From positions 41,765-105,764 of the forward strand of contig NZ_CGIH01000013.1 of NCBI RefSeq assembly GCF_000983115.1: DNA of 64,000 nucleotides. The letters are read 5' to 3'. The translations under genes and the position numbers were made by a program. Positions 7,451 through 14,837 of the stretch are shown one piece after another. This stretch comes from Syntrophomonas zehnderi OL-4 (GTDB lineage Bacteria; Bacillota; Syntrophomonadia; Syntrophomonadales; Syntrophomonadaceae). Positions within the stretch are counted from its first letter, which is position 1. Each line of letters starts with the position of its first letter. The notes below the pieces were generated by a model that worked only from the letters and a program-made list of their open reading frames with translations, had not been told where the DNA came from and made no database searches.

Positions 7451-8335
7451 ATGCTGCTTCCTGAGTGGATGATTGACGAATATGACATCGATCCTCCCGT
7501 AACCTTGGCTAAAGGCCGCTCCAGCAATTATCTAACTAAGAGTATTCGCAATATGCGCTCAGTAATATGTGAGGATTTGCAAACCGAGCGTTTTGCCAGA
7601 CAGGCTGGATTGTTGCAACGGCTTAAACCTGGTATAAAACTGCTGGCAATGATCCTGCTAATACTGGCGGCCAGTTTGTGCCGACAGATATCTTTTTTGC
7701 TGCTACTTTGGCTGGTCACTTTAGTATTTATGCGAATGTCTCGTTTACCGGTATGGGTTCTGCAAAAACGTATCTGGGGCTTTATTCCCTTGATTACCTT
7801 GCTTTTTACCTTGCCCATGACCCTCAACGTATTCGTTGATGGCACCCCTTTGGTAACGCTTTATCAATCAGCCCGGGCCGATAACTGGCTGGGTATTACC
7901 TGGCCAACCGTACTGTTTGTCAGTCAAGAGGGAGTCCTGGCCGTAACCTTCCTTTTTTTAAGAGTGGGGAATTCTTTATCCCTGGGGGTCATACTGGTTA
8001 TGACTACACCGGTGGCAGATATTTTTAATTCCTTGCGTTTGCTGCGAATACCACCGCTATTTATAATGATTATTGAAATGACTTATAGGTATATAATCGT
8101 GCTCTTATCTGTTTCGATGGAAATGTTTGAGGCTCGCAGGCTGCGTACTGTAGGAGATATACCGGCCAAATGGCAACGAGCGCAAATAGGTTCCTCCATC
8201 GCCTCCCTTTTTGCCCGTAGCATGACGCTTGCCGAGGAGGTCTATCAGGCGATGTGTGCCCGGGGTTATACGGGTGAAATAACTGCAAACCAGCCGTGTG
8301 AATTTCCCCGTCTGGATCTGATGGCGCAAATATGA
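7451..8335 (+). CDS. cbiQ: Ni/Co ECF transporter transmembrane component CbiQ
   Basis: 294 residues with several membrane helices between ~57 and 230. The cytoplasmic coupling motifs are present: a RRLRTVG segment at ~220 and the ARG-type MCARGYTGE at ~270, which contact the ATPase. It lies between cbiN and cbiO with a clear AAGGGAAG ribosome site. The protein begins with about 55 residues before the first helix, a little longer than usual. Confidence 0.92.
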   Translation: MLLPEWMIDEYDIDPPVTLAKGRSSNYLTKSIRNMRSVICEDLQTERFARQAGLLQRLKPGIKLLAMILLILAASLCRQISFLLLLWLVTLVFMRMSRLPVWVLQKRIWGFIPLITLLFTLPMTLNVFVDGTPLVTLYQSARADNWLGITWPTVLFVSQEGVLAVTFLFLRVGNSLSLGVILVMTTPVADIFNSLRLLRIPPLFIMIIEMTYRYIIVLLSVSMEMFEARRLRTVGDIPAKWQRAQIGSSIASLFARSMTLAEEVYQAMCARGYTGEITANQPCEFPRLDLMAQI

Positions 8336-8378
8336 TAAGCTGTGTTAATAATATCAGCTTGCTATCGGGGGGCTTATT

Positions 8379-9176
8379 CTGGCCGGTACAATCTTAGAGT
8401 TGGATTGCGTATCATTTAGTTATGACGGTTACGAATACTTGTTTGACGATTTTAGCCTGAAGATATCATCCGGGGAGAGTGTTTGTATCCTAGGGGCCAA
8501 TGGTTCAGGCAAATCTACGCTGTTAAAAATACTCTGCGGTTTGGCTTATCCGTCTAAAGGTAGTTTTTGGGCTTTTGGTCAGAAAATTACGGAAGATTTG
8601 CTGGAAGATAATCGCATTGCGCAAAAATTTCACCGCCGTATAGGATTTATTTTTCAAAACTCTGATGCCCAGTTATTTAATTCCCGGGTATGGGATGAAA
8701 TAGCCTTTGGCCCGTACCAGCTCGGCTTAAGTAAAGAAGAAGTCAGGGCCAGGGTCGAGGATGTATTGACGATGCTTAATCTAAAAAACCTCGCCGACCG
8801 TTCCCCCTATCGCCTGAGCGGAGGAGAGAAAAAAAAAGTCGCCGTTGCTTCTGCTCTGATTCTTAATCCAGAGGTTTTAATTCTGGATGAGCCTACCAAC
8901 GGGTTAGATCCCAAAACCCAACGCTGGCTGATTGAGTTGTTGCTGGAGTTAAATAAACGCGGTCGTACGATTATTACGTCTACCCACAATCTGGATCTGG
9001 CGCATGCCATCTCAAAACGGGCTCTGGTATTGTCGGAAGACCATCGGCTGGTATACGATGGCCCCTGCCACCAAGCTCTGGCAGACAGTCAATTGCTAAT
9101 GTCGGTAAACCTGATTGACGAATACCATCATGTGCATGATGCTAAAGAACATAGACATCGTTATACACATGGTTAA
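8379..9176 (+). CDS. cbiO: Ni/Co ECF transporter ATP-binding protein CbiO
   Basis: The ATPase that drives CbiMNQ. Walker A is GANGSGKST (~40), signature LSGGEKKKVA (~145), Walker B ILDEPTNGLDP (~167) and the switch His is in STHNLDLAH. The C-terminus is His-rich (EYHHVHDAKEHRHRYTHG), perhaps for metal binding. The start needs care: the conserved beginning TILELDCVSFSY extends upstream of the first standard start (TTG at 8400). A run of six G (8367-8372) lies six bases before a CTG at 8379, so I place the start there; ATT at 8376 is the alternative. Confidence 0.88.
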   Translation: MAGTILELDCVSFSYDGYEYLFDDFSLKISSGESVCILGANGSGKSTLLKILCGLAYPSKGSFWAFGQKITEDLLEDNRIAQKFHRRIGFIFQNSDAQLFNSRVWDEIAFGPYQLGLSKEEVRARVEDVLTMLNLKNLADRSPYRLSGGEKKKVAVASALILNPEVLILDEPTNGLDPKTQRWLIELLLELNKRGRTIITSTHNLDLAHAISKRALVLSEDHRLVYDGPCHQALADSQLLMSVNLIDEYHHVHDAKEHRHRYTHG

Positions 9177-9401
9177 GATTTGTAAATGCGCAGATTGCGG
9201 AGAGAATTACCTTGGATATTTCTAAATCCCCGTTATGTTTACTTTTTCTAAATCATATAATTGAAAATGGCTTTTTAATTACTACATCTTGCTATGAGGG
9301 GCATTATGTAATAAAAAAAATATAATATTTTTCTGCAGGATTTTAGCTATTCCGCATAGAATGTAAACTTTGATATTGCCCAAAAAAGCTCCTGTTCTAT
9401 T
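9177..9401 (+). promoter_or_regulatory. Promoter region of the hyp operon leader
   Basis: 225 bases between cbiO and the first structured RNA. A TATAAT at 9256-9261 could be a -10 element, but no convincing -35 is seen 17 bases upstream. No gene. Part of the long (691-base) gap before hypA. Confidence 0.35.
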
Positions 9402-9592
9402 CTCCGAGCCTGCGATTCTATCGGCAATGAATGCTATGATGACCAGGTCTAAGGGTTCATTGGGAAACGAATGAGCCTTCCATTGTGAAAAGGAGATGCT
9501 TGAGGTTAGGCAACGAATAAGCGTATCTATGAAAGATACAGGCTTATCAATGTGCGCATTGCTGCCCAGCATTTCTAGGCTGGGCTTTTTTT
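9402..9592 (+). ncRNA. Structured leader RNA (riboswitch candidate), copy 1, before hypA
   Basis: Outer helix CTCC (9402) with GGAG (9492), second helix CCTG/CAGG, inner hairpin GGCA/TGCT, then CTAAGGGTTC leading into a helix capped by GGGAAAC and closing GAGCC, followed by CTTCC and GTGAAAAGGAGATGC. A further long hairpin (ATAAGC-GTATCT with AGATAC-A-GGCTTAT) precedes the terminator at 9564-9592. Copies 2 and 3 differ at many paired positions yet keep the pairs, so this is a selected RNA fold, not a protein gene. Confidence 0.8.
9564..9592 (+). terminator. Intrinsic terminator of leader RNA copy 1
   Basis: GCCCAGC pairs with GCTGGGC around ATTTCTAG, followed by seven T. It lies within the hyp leader, before copy 2. 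Confidence 0.85.
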
Positions 9593-9635
9593 ATGGATGG
9601 GATAAGACATATTACATATGTATAAAGATAAAAAT

Positions 9636-9817
9636 CTTCGAGTTTGATAGTCTACGGCGATGAACGCTATGATGATCAGGCCTAAGGGTTCATTGGGAAA
9701 CGAATGAGCCTTCCATTGTGAAAAGAAGATGTTGAGGTCGGACACGGCATAAGTGTATCCAGGAAGGATACTTATTGCATGTTTTTGAAAACCCAGCATT
9801 TCTTGGCTGGGTTTTTT
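9636..9817 (+). ncRNA. Structured leader RNA (riboswitch candidate), copy 2, before hypA
   Basis: Second tandem copy, 234 bases after the first. Compared with copy 1 the outer helix changes from CTCC/GGAG to CTTC/GAAG, a full compensatory exchange, and the inner hairpin from GGCA/TGCT to GGCG/CGCT. The CTAAGGGTTC...GAGCCTTCC core is unchanged. The downstream hairpin (GTATCC with GGATAC) also covaries. It ends in its own terminator about 50 bases before hypA, so hypA and everything downstream should be read only if both terminators are passed. Confidence 0.8.
9791..9817 (+). terminator. Intrinsic terminator of leader RNA copy 2
   Basis: ACCCAGC pairs with GCTGGGT around ATTTCTTG, followed by six T, 50 bases upstream of hypA. 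Confidence 0.85.
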
Positions 9818-9867
9818 GGCCTTTAGGTATTTGAAAATAACCGGATTTTTCAAAAAGGATGTTTTGG

Positions 9868-10221
9868 ATGCATGAGTTATCTCTAATGGAAGGCGTTATG
9901 GAAATAGTAAAAGATAGTGCCGCCCAGAACAATATCAAACGGGTTAAACATTTAAAGTTGGTAGTGGGCAAATTTTCCATGGCCCTGCCCGACAGTCTGC
10001 GATTTGCCTTTGATGCTTTGGCGGGAGTTGAGGAACTATTTCAAGGGGCGGTTTTGGAAATCGAAGAAAAAGATATAATATGTCTCTGCCAGCAATGCCA
10101 GCAGAGAACTACCATTGAAGATGGTTTCCATTTTGTTTGTTCCAGTTGCGGATCAATCCGGTTGGAAATAGTCCAGGGTCGGGAACTGTATTTGGATTAC
10201 TATGAAGGGGACGAAAACTGA
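9868..10221 (+). CDS. hypA: Hydrogenase nickel incorporation protein HypA
   Basis: A 117-residue nickel metallochaperone for [NiFe] hydrogenase. It must begin MHELSL because Met1 and His2 bind nickel, so I place the start at 9868; an in-frame ATG three codons earlier (9859) would spoil this site. Two CxxC pairs (CQQC, CSSC at ~74-95) form the structural zinc site. It overlaps hypB by one base. It is the first gene after the tandem leader RNAs. Confidence 0.95.
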   Translation: MHELSLMEGVMEIVKDSAAQNNIKRVKHLKLVVGKFSMALPDSLRFAFDALAGVEELFQGAVLEIEEKDIICLCQQCQQRTTIEDGFHFVCSSCGSIRLEIVQGRELYLDYYEGDEN

Positions 10222-10886
10222 TGGTACAAGTTCGTTTGGAAAGCAATCTATTAGGAGCCAATGAAATGCTGGCCAGGAAAAACCGGGGTGTTTTTCAGAG
10301 TCAGGGTTTGCTGGTAATTAACCTGATGAGTTCTCCGGGTTCTGGTAAAACAACGCTTTTAGAGAAAACCATTGAATATTTGGGTGACCGGCTGAAAATT
10401 GGGGTTATTGAAGGAGACCTTTATACCGATCAGGATGCCCGGCGGATCGAACAAAAAGGGGTGCGGGTAATCCAGATTAATACGGAAGGTGCCTGCCACC
10501 TGGATGCAGGGATGGTAGGCAAGGCTTTTGCAGAGCTTCCCGGTGATGATTTGGATTTGCTATTTATTGAGAATGTCGGCAACCTGGTATGTCCGGCTGA
10601 ATTCGATCTGGGGGAGGATTTCAAGGCAGTCGTCATCAGTACTACCGAAGGCAATGATAAACCATTAAAATACCCGCTAATTTTCCGTGAGGCCCGGGTC
10701 ATTTTGCTGAACAAAATAGACCTTTTACCTTATACAGATTTTAGTTTGGAAAGGTTCAGAGAAGATCTGGCCCAGATTAATCCAACGGCTCCCGTATTTT
10801 TAGTTTCCGGTCGTACCGGCCAGGGAATCAAAGAATGGAATGAGTGGTTATTAGGGGAGGTGAGGACGAGAGGGATTAAGGATTGA
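10221..10886 (+). CDS. hypB: Hydrogenase nickel incorporation GTPase HypB
   Basis: 221 residues, a SIMIBI-class GTPase that delivers nickel with HypA. The P-loop is SSPGSGKTT (~37), the Ni/Zn site at the dimer interface is in GACHLD (~93), and the base-recognition motif is NKIDLLP (~165). The N-terminal histidine stretch that stores nickel in some species is absent, so this is the short form. It is translationally coupled to hypA (stop/start overlap). Confidence 0.95.
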   Translation: MVQVRLESNLLGANEMLARKNRGVFQSQGLLVINLMSSPGSGKTTLLEKTIEYLGDRLKIGVIEGDLYTDQDARRIEQKGVRVIQINTEGACHLDAGMVGKAFAELPGDDLDLLFIENVGNLVCPAEFDLGEDFKAVVISTTEGNDKPLKYPLIFREARVILLNKIDLLPYTDFSLERFREDLAQINPTAPVFLVSGRTGQGIKEWNEWLLGEVRTRGIKD

Positions 10887-10976
10887 AAAGGGGTTTGAAG
10901 AAGCAGAATTAATTTTAAACGTTAAATCCCGAGGGTAGTAAATTCTTATTAATTTTATTGGGGGGGAATGTTTTAA

Positions 10977-12035
10977 ATGCCTACCAAACTAAGTCGACGC
11001 GACTTTGTTAAGCTCTGCGCTGGGTCAGCGGCAGCTATATCCATGTCCGGATTGCTGGCACCGTATTTGGCTCAAGCGGTCGAGGCGGGAGCTCCGCCGG
11101 TTATCTGGATTCAGGGGGCTAGCTGTACAGGATGTTCAATTTCTCTATTAAACACTGTTCACCCGGATATCAAGGAAGTATTGCTTAATACTATCAGTGT
11201 TCGTTATCATCCTAATCTTTCTGCAGCCTCCGGGGATCTGGCTGTTAACGAAGGTATATTTAAGACCGCCCGGGACAATCCCAAAAAGTATTTCCTGGTG
11301 GTTGAAGGTGCTGTTCCTACCGGTGCTGACGGAATGTATTGTATGGTAGGAGAACGCAACGGCCAGCATATTACCTTCCTGGATATGGTAAAGGAGCTGG
11401 GCAGCCAGGCCGCAGCTATTTTGAATTTCGGAACCTGTTCGGCCTATGGCGGACTGCCGGCTACCCCACCTAACCCAACCGGATGCAAGGCGGTGGGTGA
11501 TGTCGTCAAAAACGTTCCGATCGTTAACGTGCCCGGATGTCCTCCGCATCCCGACTGGATGGTGGGAACGATTGCCCACGTACTCCTTTATAAGGACATA
11601 CCTGAGTTGGACAGCTTTGGGCGTCCGAAGATGTTTTTCAGCCACATAATTCATGATAATTGTGAAAGACGCCAGTATTTCGATAATGCTATTTTTGCCA
11701 AAAACTTCGGCGAACCGGGTTGCCTGCTGGAATTAGGCTGCAAAGGCCCCATGGCTTTTTGCGACTCCAGTACCCGTCCTTGGAACGGTGGGGTGAATTG
11801 GTGCATACGTGCCGGGGCACCCTGCTTAGCCTGCACAGAACCGCAATTTCCTGGTTGGCCTATTTATGAAAGAATGCCTGAGATGCCTATAGGTCCTGCT
11901 ATGACTGCTACTGTTGACCAAATCGGCGGCGTATTAGGAGCGGCTGCAGTGCTGGGTATCGGCGGACATCTGGCTGGCAACGTAATGACCGGCCGCATAG
12001 GTGGCAAAAATAATGAGAAAGAAGGTGACAACTAA
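10977..12035 (+). CDS. hyaA: [NiFe] hydrogenase small subunit with Tat signal and C-terminal anchor
   Basis: 352 residues. A twin-arginine signal (SRRDFVKLCAG, residues ~4-14) sends the folded heterodimer outside the membrane. The proximal cluster uses CTGC (~49-52), FGTCSAYGG and VPGCPPHP; distal and medial cluster ligands follow (NCERRQYFD, LGCKGPMAFC, NWCIRAGAPCLACTEP). The NWC at ~275 places a cysteine where standard group 1 enzymes have proline, so the medial cluster is probably 4Fe-4S rather than 3Fe-4S, as in [NiFeSe] hydrogenases. A C-terminal hydrophobic helix (~320-340) anchors it to the membrane. Its stop overlaps the large-subunit ATG by one base. Confidence 0.94.
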   Translation: MPTKLSRRDFVKLCAGSAAAISMSGLLAPYLAQAVEAGAPPVIWIQGASCTGCSISLLNTVHPDIKEVLLNTISVRYHPNLSAASGDLAVNEGIFKTARDNPKKYFLVVEGAVPTGADGMYCMVGERNGQHITFLDMVKELGSQAAAILNFGTCSAYGGLPATPPNPTGCKAVGDVVKNVPIVNVPGCPPHPDWMVGTIAHVLLYKDIPELDSFGRPKMFFSHIIHDNCERRQYFDNAIFAKNFGEPGCLLELGCKGPMAFCDSSTRPWNGGVNWCIRAGAPCLACTEPQFPGWPIYERMPEMPIGPAMTATVDQIGGVLGAAAVLGIGGHLAGNVMTGRIGGKNNEKEGDN

Positions 12036-13474
12036 TGGCTGAAAGAGTCGTCATCGATCCTGTAACAAGAATAGAAGGTCATCTTAAGGTTGAAGTCCAA
12101 GTTGAAGCTGGCTCAGTAGTTGACGCCCACGCCAGCGGTATGCTCTTTAGAGGATTGGAACTGATTATGCGTGGTCGTGACCCTCGCGACGCCATGCAGA
12201 TCATGCAGCGCGTCTGCGGCGTTTGACCGGTAGGACATGCCAGCGCGGGATCGCTGGCCTTGGACAACGCTTTTGGTATCGAACCGCCTCCCAATGGTCG
12301 GATTATTAGAAACCTGATTTTAGGCTCCAATTATATCCAGTCGCACGTTTTACATTTCTTCCATCTGGCTGCCCTTGATTATGTCATGGGTCCGGATGTA
12401 CCTCCTTTCGTACCCCGTTACCAGGGGGATTATCGTCTGCCCGATGATATTAATAAACAAGCGGTAGACAACTATTTGCTGGCTCTTAACATACGCCGCA
12501 AGGCCCATGAAATGACAGCTTTGTGGGGCGGGAAAATGCCGCATCAGCAAGCTATTGTACCGGGTGGGGTAACTGAGGTGCCTAATACCCAGAAGATTTT
12601 CGAGTTTGTTGATCGCTTGAATGAGGTAATTGATTTTATTGACAACGTTTATATTCCCACTGTCAAGGCTGTGGCGGGAGCATACCCGGATTATTTTGAC
12701 ATTGGCCGCGGCAGCATGAATATGCTGGCGTATGGTGCTTTTCCCCTGGAGGAGGGGATGGATCACCTGAAGAAGAAAAAATTCTTTCCGGCTGGTGTAT
12801 ATCTGCGTGGGCAATACATGGAACTGCAGCCTGACAAGATTACTGAGCAGGTGAAATACTCCTGGTTTAAGGATGGCATTGCTGCCACGCCTGAGCAGGC
12901 CAGAGTCGAGCCGGATGTCCACAAGAAAGATGCCTATTCTTTCCTGAAGGCTCCCAGGTACAATGGCGAAGTAATGGAAGTAGGGCCGCTAGCCCGAGCC
13001 ATAGTAGCCAAGCAAAAGGACGTAGTCGCACTAGGTGATAAAGCTTTCTCAGTAATGGGTCGTCATTTTGCCCGGGCTGTGGAGGCTTCACAAGTGGCTC
13101 ATGCCATGAAAGACTGGGTTTTAAAACTGGAAGCAGGCAAACCGGTTGCCACCCCTCATAAGATACCTTCCTCAGCCCAGGGGATAGGTTTGACAGAAGC
13201 TGCCCGGGGTGCCTTGGGGCACTGGAATCATATCGAACACGGGCGAACCGCTGTTTATAACGCTATAGTACCAAGTACCTGGAATATGTCTCCTCGCGAT
13301 GACCGAAGCCAATTGGGTACCATGGAACAAGCATTGATCGGAACACCGGTGAAAGACACAAAGAATCCTTTAGAAGTGGTTCGGGTTATTAGATCCTTTG
13401 ACCCATGTCTGGCATGTGCCATTCATATTATGACCCCCGATAAAAAGGTGATCAGTCAATTCCAGATTAATTAG
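12035..13474 (+). CDS. hyaB: [NiFe(Se)] hydrogenase large subunit with selenocysteine in L1
   Basis: 479 residues when the in-frame TGA at 12224-12226 is read as selenocysteine (residue 64). The sequence around it is RVCGV-Sec-PVGH, exactly the L1 motif RxCGxCxxxH with its second cysteine replaced. Reading continues without break to 13474. L2 at ~456-464 is DPCLACAIH with both cysteines kept, followed by 15 residues that the HyaD protease should remove. A perfect hairpin sits 13-32 bases after the TGA, as expected for a bacterial SECIS. Known [NiFeSe] enzymes have Sec in L2 (DPU), so this placement is unusual. A split or stop-mutated gene is unlikely because both halves are intact and the hairpin is present. 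Confidence 0.9.
12239..12258 (+). promoter_or_regulatory. SECIS-like hairpin downstream of the in-frame UGA
   Basis: GCCAGCG (12239-12245) pairs perfectly with CGCTGGC (12252-12258) around the six-base loop CGGGAT. The loop guanine at position 2 is 21 bases after the UGA, inside the ~16-37 base range given for bacterial SECIS elements. It should recruit SelB with Sec-tRNA. selA, selB, selC and selD are not in the window. Confidence 0.8.
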
Positions 13475-13485
13475 GGGGTGAGAAA

Positions 13486-14127
13486 GTGGTTAAAGAGATG
13501 GAAGTTAGACATTCTATCTGGATAAGGTTCTTTCACTGGACCAATATGATAGCCATTACCTTGTTGATGCTGACCGGATACTATATCCACAGTCCGCATG
13601 GTTTCAAGATTTTTAGCAATATGGATACTCCCCGGATGCTCCATTTTGCTATGGCCTATTTGTTGTGCTTTGGAGTAGTAGGCAGGGTATATTATGCTAT
13701 TGTAGCTGATGATGCCAAAAATATAGTTTATAACATAAAAGAAGATACACTTAAATTCCCGAGTATGATCAAATACTACCTGTTTATGTCAGATACCCAT
13801 CCCTATTACGGCAAGTACAATCCCGGGCAAAAAATGATGTATACCGGTTGGCTGTTTTTAGCCTTGATTCAGATTATTACCGGATTTATACTCTACAAAC
13901 CGGTTACCTTTGCCTGGCTAGGCGGTGTTTTGGGCGGGATGATTGCTATCCGGGTTGTTCACTATGTGGTGACCTGGTTGTTCTTGTTATCCGTTCTGGC
14001 CCATGTCTACCTGGATATTTCCGAAGGAATTCCGGTATTAAAATCGATGTTTACCGGTAAACTGCCGGCTGATTTTGACCATGGGGTTCATGAAGAAATT
14101 CCTGCTGACGAAGGTGTCAGTGCCTAA
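13486..14127 (+). CDS. hyaC: [NiFe] hydrogenase cytochrome b subunit
   Basis: 213 residues with four membrane helices and paired histidines (RFFHWTN ~15, LHFAMAY ~52, VVHYV ~150, LAHVYLD ~170) fitting the HyaC/FdnI diheme cytochrome b family. It starts at GTG 13486 after GGGGGTG and lies 11 bases after the large subunit. It should connect the hydrogenase to menaquinone. It resembles the cytochrome b of the [FeFe] hydrogenase at 1296-1955, so both enzymes probably share the quinone pool. Confidence 0.92.
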   Translation: MVKEMEVRHSIWIRFFHWTNMIAITLLMLTGYYIHSPHGFKIFSNMDTPRMLHFAMAYLLCFGVVGRVYYAIVADDAKNIVYNIKEDTLKFPSMIKYYLFMSDTHPYYGKYNPGQKMMYTGWLFLALIQIITGFILYKPVTFAWLGGVLGGMIAIRVVHYVVTWLFLLSVLAHVYLDISEGIPVLKSMFTGKLPADFDHGVHEEIPADEGVSA

Positions 14128-14147
14128 ACTAACAAGGGGGATAAGCC

Positions 14148-14615
14148 TTGAAGAACAAAATAATGGTTGTAGGAATCGGTAACTATATTTTGCAAGATGA
14201 AGGCGTTGGAGTTCATGCCGTCAACCGTTTGATGGAAATGAACCTACCGGATTGGGTCGAACTCGTTGACGGGGGAACCCATAGCTACGATCTGGTTGAC
14301 TTTTTCTGTCAGGCAGATAACCTTATTATTATCGATGCCATCCAGGCCGGGGGAGAGCCGGGTACCATGTACCGGGCTCCCCTGGAGGAAATGGGCTTAA
14401 GGCCCGAAGAAAACTGTACCTCCTTGCACCAGATGCACTTTATTGAAGCAGTCAGAATGGTAAATCTTCTGGGCTACTACCCTAACGTTATAGTTTTTGG
14501 AGTAGAACCAGAGGTGATTGACTGGGGTATGGAATTGAGTCCTAGAGTGGCGGAAAAGCTGCCGCGCTTAACTGAACTTGTTGTGCAGGAAATAAATACT
14601 CTTATGGCCGTATAA
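14148..14615 (+). CDS. hyaD: Hydrogenase maturation endopeptidase (HyaD/HybD family)
   Basis: 155 residues. It removes the C-terminal extension of the large subunit after nickel insertion. The start is TTG at 14148 (KNKIMVVGIGN). Nickel-sensing residues are visible: Glu in LQDEGVGVHAV (~17), Asp in IIDAIQAGG (~64) and His in LHQMHF (~93). Its substrate should be the adjacent large subunit, which keeps the DPCLACAIH cleavage motif. Confidence 0.93.
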   Translation: MKNKIMVVGIGNYILQDEGVGVHAVNRLMEMNLPDWVELVDGGTHSYDLVDFFCQADNLIIIDAIQAGGEPGTMYRAPLEEMGLRPEENCTSLHQMHFIEAVRMVNLLGYYPNVIVFGVEPEVIDWGMELSPRVAEKLPRLTELVVQEINTLMAV

Positions 14616-14837
14616 CAACTCCATGCAAATAGCTTAATTGTGTTACGGACTGAAGGGGCCGGGCTTCCGCTCAAAAAACCAGGTTTTAAAGTATATGCGA
14701 TGATGCGGCGATAGCGTATTGCTTAAAAACTAAAATTTCCCTACGGGGACTATTGATATGAACTTCGTTCATAATTAAGGGGTCTGCGTCTATTTAAAAT
14801 TTATTTTCTAGTTAACCTATTTAAAAGCAGGGGTAAA

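Noticed and set aside
9402..9817. Cobalamin, c-di-GMP or T-box RNA
   Set aside because: The B12 box, GEMM core and the T-box AGGGUGG motif are all absent.
9282..9980. Minus-strand reading frames (9282-9572, 9575-9853, 9690-9980) sharing a WKAHSFPNEPL peptide
   Set aside because: The shared peptide is the antisense of the leader RNA core. A similar peptide appears opposite copy 3 (3576-3812). No ribosome sites.
12035..12226. Short 63-codon gene followed by a separate gene from 12260
   Set aside because: The TGA sits exactly at a conserved cysteine, both sides form one continuous large subunit, and a SECIS-like hairpin follows. One selenoprotein gene explains all.
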